A stretch of 17,495 nucleotides of DNA from assembly GCA_947478935.1 (NCBI GenBank), contig CANJXV010000022.1, positions 1-17,495 of the forward strand, given 5' to 3'. Below the pieces are notes generated by a model that was given only the letters and a program-made list of their open reading frames with translations, searched no databases and was not told the DNA's origin. The translations under genes and the position numbers were made by a program. Of the stretch, positions 1-7,501 are shown in pieces (the first letter of the stretch is position 1; each line of letters begins with the position of its first letter). This DNA is from Comamonadaceae bacterium (lineage in GTDB: Bacteria; Pseudomonadota; Gammaproteobacteria; Burkholderiales; Burkholderiaceae_C).

Positions 1-532
1 CGCTGTAGACCACTTTACCGAAAAATTCGTCGGGCTTGATGCCCATCTTGTCCATGGCGTAACGTGGCACGTTGTTGCCCGATGTCGAGTTTGGATCGAC
101 CAAGGCGATGCTCTTGCCCTTGAGGTCTTCGATTTTTTGGTAAGGCGAATTGGCCTTGACGTAAAACACCGAGTAGTAACCTTTGACACCGCCCTTGTTC
201 ACCTCGATGGCAAACGGCGTTGTCTTGACGCCGATCATGCGGGCACGGGCGTAGGACGCGGGACCGTAGTACGCGATATGGATTTGCTCAGCACGCTGGC
301 CTTCGATCACGGCAGCGTAGTCGCCAGCAATGCGCAGTTTGACCGGAACACCGATCTCGCGGGACAGGTAAGCGATGAAGTCGCCGTAGCGTTCAGTCAC
401 CTGGGCGGCGTTTTCGTCGGGGATGCTGGCAAACACCAGCTCGGGGTACTTGGCTTTCCAGTCTTGGGCTTGGGCAGTGGCCACCAGGGCGCTTGAGGCG
501 GCCAGTGCGAGGAGTACGCGGCGATTGAACAT
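1..532 (-). CDS. phnD: Phosphonate ABC transporter, periplasmic binding protein PhnD (3' end cut by window edge)
   Basis: Periplasmic binding protein that captures phosphonates for the PhnCDE importer. Only the first 177 codons are in the window; the frame stays open to base 2. It begins with a Sec-type signal peptide (MFNRRVLLALAASSALVATAQA), with likely cleavage after residue 22. The mature part reads like the PhnD/PstS-type transporter family: a YPELVFASIP strand, then ERYGDFIAYLS, an AYYGPASYARAR segment, FYVKANSPYQKIEDLKGKS, and ALVDPNSTSGNNVPR, which is typical of ligand-binding loops in PhnD. The ATG at 532-530 is preceded by AAGGAA at a good distance. It lies 72 bases after phnC in the same direction, the usual phnC-phnD order. 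phnE is expected beyond the left edge. Family assignment is firm; ligand range cannot be read from sequence. Confidence 0.93.
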   Translation of the reverse strand, partial: MFNRRVLLALAASSALVATAQAQDWKAKYPELVFASIPDENAAQVTERYGDFIAYLSREIGVPVKLRIAGDYAAVIEGQRAEQIHIAYYGPASYARARMIGVKTTPFAIEVNKGGVKGYYSVFYVKANSPYQKIEDLKGKSIALVDPNSTSGNNVPRYAMDKMGIKPDEFFGKVVYS

Positions 533-604
533 GAAAATTCCTTTTAAGAAGTTTGGGGATAGAGGAGAGAACAGGAACAGGGGAACCAATGACAAATACA
601 AAAA

Positions 605-1429
605 TCAATGTGCTAGCGCCGCCTTGGCAAAAGGCAGCACGACGCCCTTCGGGCTGTCGTGTACGCCTGCGGTGGCTTGCACACCAATCGCCTCCACGCC
701 GTACAGCGCGCGCACCATGTTCTCGGTCAGCGCAGCGGGCACACCGTCAAAGACGATGCGGCCGGCTGTCATGCCGACCAAGCGCTGGCAGTAGCTGCGA
801 GCGATATCCAGCGAATGCAAATTGCACAACACCGTAATGCCCAGGTCGCGGTTGATCGCGGCCAGCGCATCCATAACCAGCTGCGTGTTGCGCGGGTCCA
901 GCGAAGCGATAGGCTCGTCGGCCAGGATGATTTTGGGTTGCTGCATCAGCGCGCGGCAAATGGCAACCCGCTGCTGCTGACCACCGGACAGTTGGTCGCA
1001 ACGTTGGGCTGCAAAGTCGGCCATGCCGAAGCGGTCTAGGGTCTCCAAGGCTGCCAGCTTGTCCGCCTGGCTCCATGCGTTGAGCAGCGCGCGCCAGGTT
1101 GGAACCGAGGTCAGACGCCCCATCAGCACATTAGTCAGGACGTCCAAGCGCCCGACTAAGTTGAACTGCTGAAAAACCATGGCGCAGTCGCGACGCCATT
1201 CGCGCAGTGCACGGCCCTCGAGCGCGGTGACCTGCGTAGCGTCAAAGCGCACGCTTCCGTCCGTGGGCTCATTAAGGCGGTTAATCAGGCGCAACAGCGT
1301 GGACTTACCCGCCCCGGAGCGGCCAATGATGCCCACAAACTCACCGCCAGCTACCGACAGCGATACGCCATCTACCGCGAGGGTGCTGCCGAAGCGTTTG
1401 CTGAGGGTTTGGATGACGAGAGTATTCAT
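605..1429 (-). CDS. phnC: Phosphonate ABC transporter, ATP-binding protein PhnC
   Basis: ATPase that drives phosphonate uptake with PhnD and PhnE at the inner membrane. The 274-residue protein has Walker A GRSGAGKST (36-44), Q-loop MVFQQFN (84-90), signature LSGGQQQ (147-153), Walker B IILADEP (167-173) and the switch histidine in NLHSLD (H205). Length fits PhnC (about 260-275). I start at the ATG 1429-1427 (MNTLVIQTLSKRFG) because the ABC domain begins there; an open frame runs further upstream to about 1573, but that part is not conserved-looking and overlaps phnM. The ribosome site is weak. The gene follows phnM after a 116-base gap with an inverted repeat, so it may have its own promoter as well as read-through from the enzyme genes. 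Confidence 0.93.
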   Translation of the reverse strand: MNTLVIQTLSKRFGSTLAVDGVSLSVAGGEFVGIIGRSGAGKSTLLRLINRLNEPTDGSVRFDATQVTALEGRALREWRRDCAMVFQQFNLVGRLDVLTNVLMGRLTSVPTWRALLNAWSQADKLAALETLDRFGMADFAAQRCDQLSGGQQQRVAICRALMQQPKIILADEPIASLDPRNTQLVMDALAAINRDLGITVLCNLHSLDIARSYCQRLVGMTAGRIVFDGVPAALTENMVRALYGVEAIGVQATAGVHDSPKGVVLPFAKAALAH

Positions 1430-1492
1430 GGGCGTTTCGAAGAGTGCACCTGGACAGCCCCGGGCATTCCCACTAAGCTTAGGAACGCTTCG

Positions 1493-1519
1493 TGTCACTA
1501 ACTTGAACGAAATGTGACA
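1493..1519. promoter_or_regulatory. TGTCAC-N15-GTGACA inverted repeat, possible Pho-type operator before phnC
   Basis: A perfect 6-base inverted repeat, TGTCAC at 1493-1498 and GTGACA at 1514-1519, with a 15-base spacer, lies in the 116-base gap between phnM and phnC. TGTCAC is the core of PhoB half-sites. On the minus strand TTGTCAC-ATTT-CGTTCAA reads as a Pho box with a good first and a poor second half. I found no well-placed -10 behind it, so promoter activity is inference. A different dimeric repressor could equally use the palindrome. Confidence 0.35.
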
Positions 1520-1545
1520 ATAAAAAGTCTTTTGCCGCTGAGCGA

Positions 1546-2694
1546 CTAGGCGACCCGCGCGCCGCCACGCCACACCGCACGCACCACGCCCTGCTGACGC
1601 CCGTCCGCAAGTTTCACCACGCGAACCTGGATCAGATCGGCACGCAAGCCTTGGGCGATCTGGCCCCGGTCATGCAAACCAATGCAAGCGGCCGGGTTGC
1701 GCGTCACCAGCGCCACGGCCTGGGGCAAGCTCAAACCGGCAGCTTCAGTCAGGCGTAGGGTGGCAGAAAGCAGGCTGCCAGGCACGTAATCGGAGGACAA
1801 GATATCCATCAGCCCCAGTCGCGCCAGCTCAATCGCCGAGACATTACCCGAGTGCGAGCCGCCGCGCACGACGTTGGGCCCACCCATGATGGTGGCCATT
1901 TTGCGGGCGCGTGCCGCTTCGGCTGCACGTACGGTGGTGGGAAACTCGCAAACGCTCGCGCCCTCGGCGTAAGCCTCTTGCACGTGCGCTACGGTGGTGT
2001 CGTCGTGGCTGGCCAGCGCGATGCCGTGTTCCTTGCAATAGCCGGTGAAGTAGGCACGGTGCGGTTGCGCATAGCGCACCTGGTCTTCGCGCGCCTGCGC
2101 AACACGGGCCTCAAATTTTTCGCGGCTCCAGCCTTTTTTTCCGCTGAAATAAACCCAGGCATGGTCGATGTTTTCCCACTGCCGCTGGCCTGGCGTGTGG
2201 TCCATCACTGAAATCATGCGTACCAGCGGGTTGTCGATGAACGGCGCGAACAAGGTCCGGGTATTGGGCGCTGGCAGTTCGCAGCGCACATGCAGAAGGT
2301 GCTCGGCGCGCAGCAGCCCGCGCTGGCTGAACTCGGCAATATGTTCCAGCACGGTGTCCCATTCGCTGCCGCGTACGCTCTCAGGGTCGGACTCACCCAC
2401 ACCCAAGGCGTCGAGCACAGTGGTAATGCCAGAGGACGCAACCTCAGCGTCGTGCGCCAGCAGGGCGGGCGCGTCGTCCCAGCGCACGGCCGGGCGGGGC
2501 ATTAGATGCCGCTCAAAGTTATCCGTATGCACTTCCACCATGCCAGGCCACAGGTAGTCGCCCTCCAGATCGATGCCGCCAGCCAGGCTGCTTACCCCGG
2601 CGTCGACGCTGTGGATGTGTGCGCCATCCAGGTGTACGCTGCCATGTACGACTTCATCGGCTAAGACCAGCTGGGCGTTGGTGAAAAATGTCAT
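1546..2694 (-). CDS. phnM: Alpha-D-ribose 1-methylphosphonate 5-triphosphate diphosphatase PhnM
   Basis: Amidohydrolase-superfamily enzyme that removes pyrophosphate from ribose 1-methylphosphonate 5-triphosphate to give the 5-phosphate substrate of PhnJ. At 382 residues it matches the family (E. coli about 378). Visible landmarks are VEVHTDNFERHLMPRP (53-68) with H56 and H63, the PhnM version of the first metal-binding motif; MISVMDHTPGQRQ in the middle; ASHDDTTVAHV; and SSDYVPGSLL with the conserved aspartate near residue 302. Start is the ATG 2694-2692, 27 bases after the phnL stop, so it is in the same transcript. The ribosome site is weak, which suggests coupling to phnL translation. Confidence 0.95.
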   Translation of the reverse strand: MTFFTNAQLVLADEVVHGSVHLDGAHIHSVDAGVSSLAGGIDLEGDYLWPGMVEVHTDNFERHLMPRPAVRWDDAPALLAHDAEVASSGITTVLDALGVGESDPESVRGSEWDTVLEHIAEFSQRGLLRAEHLLHVRCELPAPNTRTLFAPFIDNPLVRMISVMDHTPGQRQWENIDHAWVYFSGKKGWSREKFEARVAQAREDQVRYAQPHRAYFTGYCKEHGIALASHDDTTVAHVQEAYAEGASVCEFPTTVRAAEAARARKMATIMGGPNVVRGGSHSGNVSAIELARLGLMDILSSDYVPGSLLSATLRLTEAAGLSLPQAVALVTRNPAACIGLHDRGQIAQGLRADLIQVRVVKLADGRQQGVVRAVWRGGARVA

Positions 2695-2721
2695 AACGGG
2701 CTTGCGGTAAAGGTGAAAGGG

Positions 2722-3444
2722 TTAAGCGGATGGCGCTTGCATGGCCACGCTGCGCGAAGCCACAGCCGCAGCGACTTGCGGGTCATGGAAGATGCCAACA
2801 ATGCCTACGCCCTGGTCGCGGGCTGCGAGGATCAGTTCAATCACCGTGGCGGTGTTCAGCGGGTCCAGGGAAGCTGTCGGCTCATCAAGCAACAACAGGG
2901 GACGGGTACGGATGAAGCTGCGGGCAATATTGATGCGCTGCTGCTCGCCGCCCGAAAAAGTGGCCGGTGGCAGCTGCCATAAAGAAGCGGGGATTCGCAG
3001 ACGCTCCAACCAGCGCCCGGCCTCGGCGCGGGCGGCGTTCAGTTCCATCAGCGGGTGTCCGTCTGGCCCACGCTCCAGCAGAGGCTCTGCCACCACATCG
3101 AGGGCTGAAACCCGGGGGATCACGCGCAAAAACTGGCTGACATAGCCCACCGCGCTGGCACGCAGTTGGACGATCTCGCGCGGGCTGGCCTGGGTGATGT
3201 CCACCACCTTGCCGTCAGCCGCCCGCAATCCAATGCGACCCGCGCTTGCTTGGTAATTACCAAACGCCAGTTTGAGCACCGTGCTTTTTCCCATGCCGGA
3301 CGGGCCACTCAAGCGCACGCATTCACCCGGCACCACACGCAAGCTGAAATCGTGCAAAACGTGTAGCACGGTCTGGTTTTGCAGGTGCAGCACAAAGCGC
3401 TTGTGCACGCCTTTCATATCCAGCAGGGGGGTCGTCATGGTCAT
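2722..3444 (-). CDS. phnL: C-P lyase ABC-type protein PhnL
   Basis: ABC-type ATPase of the C-P lyase system; not a transporter part, but it binds the core complex together with PhnK. The 240-residue protein has Walker A GPSGMGKST (47-55), a Q-loop in GYVSQFL (100-106), signature FSGGEQQR (163-170) and Walker B LLLLDEP (183-189) followed by TASLD. The opening MKGVHKRFVLHLQNQTVLHVL is typical of PhnL (a heterodimer-like cap before the ABC core). Length fits E. coli PhnL (226). The ATG at 3444-3442 overlaps the phnK stop as ATGA, indicating translational coupling. The order K-L-M is the standard one. Confidence 0.94.
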   Translation of the reverse strand: MTMTTPLLDMKGVHKRFVLHLQNQTVLHVLHDFSLRVVPGECVRLSGPSGMGKSTVLKLAFGNYQASAGRIGLRAADGKVVDITQASPREIVQLRASAVGYVSQFLRVIPRVSALDVVAEPLLERGPDGHPLMELNAARAEAGRWLERLRIPASLWQLPPATFSGGEQQRINIARSFIRTRPLLLLDEPTASLDPLNTATVIELILAARDQGVGIVGIFHDPQVAAAVASRSVAMQAPSA

Positions 3445-4232
3445 GGTGGCAGCACCGAGGACACCAGCAACTGGGTGTAAGGGTGCTGCGGATCGTCCAG
3501 CACCTGGTCGGTCAAGCCCGACTCCACGGCATAGCCGCCCTGCATGACCACCATGCGCTGAGCCAGCAGCCGCGCTACCGCCAGGTCATGGGTGACGATG
3601 ATGGCGGCCAGCTCCATCTGCCGGGTCAGCATACGCAACATATCGAGCAAGCGGGCCTGAACCGACACATCCAGCCCGGAGGTCGGCTCGTCCATGAACA
3701 CCAATCGCGGCGCGGTAATCAGGTTGCGGGCTATCTGCAAGCGCTGGCGCATGCCGCCGGAAAAGGTATCGGGCCGGTCGTCCATCCGCTCCGGATCAAT
3801 CTCCACCCGCTGCAACCAGTCCGCGGCCTGCTCCCGAAGACGCCCGTAGTGGCGCTGGCCCAAGGCCATCAGGCGCTCGCTGACGTTGGCACCAGCCGAC
3901 ACGTTCATGCGCAGTCCGTCGGCAGCGTTTTGGTGCACAAAGCCCCAGTCGGTGCGCGCCAATAAGCGGCGCTGGGCCTCGGTCATGGCGTAAATGTCGG
4001 CCAGCTCCCCCGCCCCATCCGGCCCCTGCCGCACCGCGAATTCCACGGTTCCATCCACCGGCGCGTGGCGCGCCGCGACCGCATTAAGCAAGGTAGATTT
4101 ACCTGAGCCGGACTCGCCCACCACGGCCAGCACCTCGCCAGGCCACAGATCAAAAGAAATGCCACGCACCACTTCCCGCGCGCCGTAAGCGCAGCGCAGA
4201 TCACGCACGCGCAGCAAAGGAGCGTGGCTCAT
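3441..4232 (-). CDS. phnK: C-P lyase ABC-type protein PhnK
   Basis: ABC-type ATPase that docks on the PhnGHIJ core and is needed for C-P bond cleavage in vivo. Reading from the ATG 4232-4230 gives 263 residues: Walker A GESGSGKST (39-47), Q-loop GFVHQNAADGLRMNVS (97-112), where the VHQN/GLR pattern is characteristic of PhnK, signature FSGGMRQR (157-164), Walker B LVFMDEP (177-183) and TSGLDVSVQARLLD. An open frame extends upstream to about 4361 inside phnJ, but the ATG overlapping the phnJ stop (ATGA) is clearly the start and gives the family's normal length. It also resembles DppD/OppD ATPases, from which PhnK is known to derive. Confidence 0.95.
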   Translation of the reverse strand: MSHAPLLRVRDLRCAYGAREVVRGISFDLWPGEVLAVVGESGSGKSTLLNAVAARHAPVDGTVEFAVRQGPDGAGELADIYAMTEAQRRLLARTDWGFVHQNAADGLRMNVSAGANVSERLMALGQRHYGRLREQAADWLQRVEIDPERMDDRPDTFSGGMRQRLQIARNLITAPRLVFMDEPTSGLDVSVQARLLDMLRMLTRQMELAAIIVTHDLAVARLLAQRMVVMQGGYAVESGLTDQVLDDPQHPYTQLLVSSVLPP

Positions 4233-5086
4233 AGGGCAGTAGCGCAGTGCGCGGCAGCCGCCTGGGTTTTGGCGCAGTAATCGGAGTCGGAACACACAAA
4301 CAGACGACCGCCCTGGTCGTCGGTGATGACCTCGTCCAGAAAGCTGTCGCGCGCGCCGCAAATGCCGCAGGGCTGTTCCCAGCGTTGTATCGAAAACGGG
4401 TGGTCTTCAAACCCAAGACTCTCCACGCTGGTGTACGGCGGTACTGCGTAAATGCGTTTCTCGCGGCCTGCGCCAAAAAGCTGCAGCGCCGGGTTCATGT
4501 GCATCTTGGGGTTGTCAAACTTGGGGATGGGCGACGGCGCCATGATGTAGCGGCCATTGACCAAAACGGGGTAGTCGTAGGTGGTGGCAATCTGCCCGAA
4601 GTGCGCCAGGTCTTCGTACAGGTTGACGTGCATCAGGCCGTATTCCTGCAGGGCGTGTAGCTTGCGGGTTTCCACCTCCAGCGGCTCCAAGTGCTGCATG
4701 GGCTCGGGCACCGGCACCTGATAGACCAGGATTTGCCCCTCGCGCAGCGGTGTCTCCGGGATGCGGTGACGGGTCTGGATGATGCTCGCCGCCGTGGTGT
4801 CAGTGGTCACCTCCACGCCGGTGGTGCGCTGGAAAAAGCGCCGGATATTCACCGCATTCACAGTGTCGTCCGAGCCCTGGTCAATGACTTTGAGCCGGTC
4901 GTCGATGCCAATGATCGAAGCGGTGACCTGGATACCGCCGGTGCCCCAACCGTAGGGCAAGGGCATTTCGCGCGAGCCAAAAGGCACTTGGTAGCCAGGG
5001 ATCGCCACGGCCTTCAGAATCGCACGCCGGATCATCCGCTTCGTGCGCTCGTCCAAATACGCAAAATGTATGTGGGGATCACGCAT
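4229..5086 (-). CDS. phnJ: C-P lyase radical-SAM subunit PhnJ
   Basis: Catalytic subunit that cleaves the carbon-phosphorus bond: it turns ribose 1-methylphosphonate 5-phosphate into methane (or the matching alkane) and 5-phosphoribosyl 1,2-cyclic phosphate using an [4Fe-4S] cluster and S-adenosylmethionine. The 285-residue protein is close to E. coli PhnJ along its length, for example FAYLDERTKRMIRRAILKA near the N-terminus, PYGWGTGGIQ and IPKFDNPKMHMNPALQLFGA. The four cysteines of the unusual cluster/thiyl-radical set are all present as CX2CX21CX5C at C240, C243, C265 and C271, so it should be active. Start ATG 5086-5084 overlaps the phnI stop by 8 bases and has a strong GGAGGAAGG ribosome site. 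Anchor gene for calling the whole operon C-P lyase. Confidence 0.97.
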   Translation of the reverse strand: MRDPHIHFAYLDERTKRMIRRAILKAVAIPGYQVPFGSREMPLPYGWGTGGIQVTASIIGIDDRLKVIDQGSDDTVNAVNIRRFFQRTTGVEVTTDTTAASIIQTRHRIPETPLREGQILVYQVPVPEPMQHLEPLEVETRKLHALQEYGLMHVNLYEDLAHFGQIATTYDYPVLVNGRYIMAPSPIPKFDNPKMHMNPALQLFGAGREKRIYAVPPYTSVESLGFEDHPFSIQRWEQPCGICGARDSFLDEVITDDQGGRLFVCSDSDYCAKTQAAAAHCATAL

Positions 5087-6200
5087 GGGGACCTTCCTCC
5101 GGCTTGGGTTGTGCGCCCTTGTCTTGCTGCACTATGGCCTTGCGCATCTTGCGCACCAATTCCAGCTCTGACTGAAAGTCCACGTAATGCGGCAATTTCA
5201 GGTGCTGCACGAAGCCGGAGGATTCCAGGCTGTCGCTGTGCGACATCACAAACTCGGGCATTTGCGCTGGGGCCGTGACCTCTTCGCCCAACTCTTGTGC
5301 ACGCAGGGCGCGGTCCACCAGGCTCATGGCCATGGCCTTGCGCTCGCTGTGGCCGAAGGCCAGGCCATAACCGCGCGTGAACTGCGGCGGCTCGGTGTGG
5401 CTGCCTTTGAACTGATTCACCATCTGGCATTCAGTCACCGCGATATCGCCCAAAGAAATTTCAAAGCCCAGCTCCTCGGGCACCAGGCACAGCTCGACCG
5501 TGCCAAAGCGGATTTCGCCCACAAAGGGGTGGCTCTCGGCATAGCCGCGCTGGGTGGAATAGGCCATGGCGAGTAAAAAGCCTTCGTCCGCACGCGCCAG
5601 GTTCTGCAAGCGCGCGCTGCGGTCGGCAGGGAAACGCAGAGGCTGGCGGGTCAGGTCAAACGGCTCGGGGTCGCCTTCGGGAACCGCTTGGTCTTCCACC
5701 AGACCCTCGTGGTTGAGCAGGTCGATCACGCGCGGTGCGGCCTCAGCGGGTGCGGGTGTCGGTGCTGCCGTCTGGGGCTGCGGTTGGGTACCCGTGGCCA
5801 AAAGGCTGAAATCCAGCAGACGCTGGGTGTAGTCGTAAGTCGGCCCCAGCAACTGTCCGCCCGGCAGATCTTTGAAGGTGGCCGACACCCGCCGCGACAA
5901 GACCATGCGGCCGGTATCGATGGGCTGGGTATAAGCCAGCCTTGGCAGTGTGGCGCGGTAAGCGCGCAACAGAAAGATCGCCTCCACCAAGTCGCCCGCG
6001 CTTTGCTTGATGGCTAAAGCTGCGAGCTCGGGGTCATAGACCGATCCCTCGGTCATGACCCGGTCCACGGCCAGGCGCAATTGCTGGCTGATTTGCACCA
6101 CGCTGAGTTCGTCGACTGCCGCGTCGCCCCGGCGCTGCTGGGCCAGCAGGCGGTAGCTGTTGAGGATGGCGGTCTCGCCGCCTTTGACCGCTACGTACAT
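5079..6200 (-). CDS. phnI: C-P lyase core subunit PhnI
   Basis: Core subunit of the PhnGHIJ complex; with PhnG, PhnH and PhnL it catalyses the first step, displacing adenine from ATP to attach the phosphonate to ribose (PhnI alone acts as a purine nucleosidase). The start is the ATG 6200-6198, giving MYVAVKGGETAI, which is the conserved PhnI N-terminus; upstream open frame to about 6290 is inside phnH and is not PhnI-like. The 373-residue product contains LAVDRVMTEGSVYDPELAALA, PGGQLLGPTYDYTQRLLDF, AYSTQRGYAESHPF, VPEELGFEISLGDIAVTECQMVN, and KAMAMSLVDRAL, all family hallmarks. The stretch from about residue 147 to 185 (TQPQPQTAAPTPAPAEAAP) is a low-complexity Pro/Ala linker at a place where the family varies. 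Overlaps phnH by 10 bases. Confidence 0.96.
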   Translation of the reverse strand: MYVAVKGGETAILNSYRLLAQQRRGDAAVDELSVVQISQQLRLAVDRVMTEGSVYDPELAALAIKQSAGDLVEAIFLLRAYRATLPRLAYTQPIDTGRMVLSRRVSATFKDLPGGQLLGPTYDYTQRLLDFSLLATGTQPQPQTAAPTPAPAEAAPRVIDLLNHEGLVEDQAVPEGDPEPFDLTRQPLRFPADRSARLQNLARADEGFLLAMAYSTQRGYAESHPFVGEIRFGTVELCLVPEELGFEISLGDIAVTECQMVNQFKGSHTEPPQFTRGYGLAFGHSERKAMAMSLVDRALRAQELGEEVTAPAQMPEFVMSHSDSLESSGFVQHLKLPHYVDFQSELELVRKMRKAIVQQDKGAQPKPEEGPHA

Positions 6201-6838
6201 GCTTGGCTCCCAGCGCTGCCATCCAGGCGCACGCTGCGCGGGAAGCCTAAAACGGCATCCCCTGCGCAGATAAAAATATCGACGCCACACGGGGCGTGCG
6301 CTTGCATGGCATGGTGGCGCTGTACGAAACCGGCGTCCATACCGTCAACGGCGAGGCTGAGTACATCGCAAATACCCGGGCCGCGCAGTGAGACGGCGTC
6401 GGCGTCCGATACCACAGCAGCGCGCCAACCTGTGACGTCCACAATACAAGTCGCCGATTGATCGGGGTATTCCGCGCTTCCTTGTTTCAATTGGTGCAGC
6501 GGCGGCAGTTCGGCTATCGAGGCGGCCCAGACAAAGTCGGCGTTGTAACACTCCTGCTCAATCTGGCAGCCGGTATGGAAGCGCAACCAAGCGGCAGCGG
6601 GTCCATCCGCCAGAGTAGGCGAAAGCCACAGCGTGCAGTCCTGGTCCAGCAAAGCCAGCAACACGCTCGCCGCTGCGGCAGGGGTGCCGGGCGTTGGCGA
6701 TACCAGCGAAGCCGCAGGTATAGATACGGGCGTTCCCGGCCGCGCCATTGCATCCAGCGCGCTGCGGAACACGACCTGGCTCTGCGCGGTGGAATCGGAA
6801 AAGCCCGGCGCCATATCCTGCAGTGACAGCACGCTCAT
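6191..6838 (-). CDS. phnH: C-P lyase core subunit PhnH
   Basis: Structural subunit of the PhnGHIJ core, related in fold to PLP-dependent transferases but without cofactor use. The 215-residue product (E. coli 194) opens with GFSDSTAQSQVVFRSALDAMARPGTP, where the QxxFRxxLDAMxxPG pattern is diagnostic of PhnH, followed by AAASVLLALLDQDCTLWL and AAWLRFHTGC, and in the C-terminal half LRGPGI. The ATG 6838-6836 overlaps the phnG stop as ATGA. The stop overlaps phnI. Together this points to tightly coupled synthesis of complex subunits at matched levels. The C-terminus is a little longer than in E. coli. Confidence 0.94.
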   Translation of the reverse strand: MSVLSLQDMAPGFSDSTAQSQVVFRSALDAMARPGTPVSIPAASLVSPTPGTPAAAASVLLALLDQDCTLWLSPTLADGPAAAWLRFHTGCQIEQECYNADFVWAASIAELPPLHQLKQGSAEYPDQSATCIVDVTGWRAAVVSDADAVSLRGPGICDVLSLAVDGMDAGFVQRHHAMQAHAPCGVDIFICAGDAVLGFPRSVRLDGSAGSQACT

Positions 6839-7338
6839 GGGGCATCCTCTTCGCCGCGGTCGGTCCCGGCTTCGCGTGCCACAGTAAAAAACTCAACCCG
6901 TGTTGATTGGGTTTGCGCCTGCTGATGCCTTAGGGCTTGCGTTTGCATCTGGACCAGCGGCTCGATAAGCAATTCGTACCAACGGGCGTGCAGATCGCTT
7001 TCCTGTAATAACGCATCGGCCAAGGCCACCAAAAGGGCCTGTCGATGGGAGCAGCCCAAGACATAGCCTACGCCGACCTGATGCGAACCGGTGAACGCGA
7101 AGTCGGGCCGGATCACGCAGCGGGTCACGGTAGCCTCGCCCAAATTAAAGCGCTGCCCAGTGCCGCCCGCACGGGCACGCACCATAACCAAGCCGGTCTC
7201 TGCAGGACGCAGCCACTGGTGCGAACCCTGTGCTAGAACGTGTAAATGCGTTTCTAGGAAATCTGCCGGGGCACGAGACAGAATATTGAGCCATCGCTGC
7301 CGTGGTGCGTAATCAGATGTTGCGGTAGCTGTCACCAT
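6835..7338 (-). CDS. phnG: C-P lyase core subunit PhnG
   Basis: First gene of the C-P lyase operon and smallest subunit of the PhnGHIJ core. The 167-residue product shows the family blocks: RQRWLNILSRAPADFLE near the start, ETGLVMVRARAGGTGQRFNLGEATVTRC in the centre, GYVLGCSHRQALLVALADALLQ, and EFFTVAREAG near the end. I prefer the ATG at 7338-7336, which gives a length near the E. coli protein (150) and has a G-rich GTGGGG stretch upstream; a TTG 39 bases earlier (7377) would add 13 residues that do not look conserved. No phnF-type regulator gene lies next to it, in contrast to E. coli; a Pho-box-like site lies upstream. Confidence 0.92.
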   Translation of the reverse strand: MVTATATSDYAPRQRWLNILSRAPADFLETHLHVLAQGSHQWLRPAETGLVMVRARAGGTGQRFNLGEATVTRCVIRPDFAFTGSHQVGVGYVLGCSHRQALLVALADALLQESDLHARWYELLIEPLVQMQTQALRHQQAQTQSTRVEFFTVAREAGTDRGEEDAP

Positions 7339-7383
7339 CCCAGGCCCCACTTGAGCGATGCGTTGAGAGTCATGCAATTGAAA

Positions 7384-7413
7384 TTGTTTTTGTTTAGAGT
7401 TCCAGAATAATCT
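7384..7413 (+). promoter_or_regulatory. Sigma-70-like promoter for the 2H phosphoesterase gene and phnN
   Basis: TTGTTT (7384-7389) and TAATCT (7408-7413) are separated by 18 bases in an AT-rich pocket. Transcription would begin about 7420, after the first possible in-frame ATG at 7418, which favours the downstream ATG at 7502 as the real start. The -10 overlaps the -10 of the opposite phnG promoter, so the two directions may compete or be co-controlled. Confidence 0.35.
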
Positions 7414-7437
7414 AAAAATGTGTCTTTTGGGTGACGG
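7404..7437 (-). promoter_or_regulatory. Pho-box-like promoter for the phnG operon
   Basis: On the minus strand CCGTCAC-CCAA-AAGACAC (7437-7420) resembles two PhoB heptamers with the usual 4-base spacer: the first half is good, the second is weak. Exactly 10 bases further lies TATTCT (7409-7404), a reasonable -10 placed where PhoB-dependent promoters have it. A transcript would start near 7397, about 60 bases before the phnG ATG. The site match is imperfect, so this is a supported inference, not a certain call. Confidence 0.45.
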
Positions 7438-7501
7438 TCCGGTGGCCGGTCAAGCTCGCTGGTCATCCTCGCTATCGCTGCTCGCTATCCACTTAACTAC
7501 T

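Noticed and set aside
7451..7490. Pho-box-like repeats (CTGGTCAT, CGCTATC) on the plus strand before the 2H gene
   Set aside because: Spacing and bases depart from the heptamer pattern and no -10 lies at the right distance.
7418..7501. N-terminal extension of the 2H phosphoesterase gene from an ATG at 7418
   Set aside because: It would place the start at or before the expected transcript start and add 28 residues not typical of the family; the ATG at 7502 gives the normal N-terminus.
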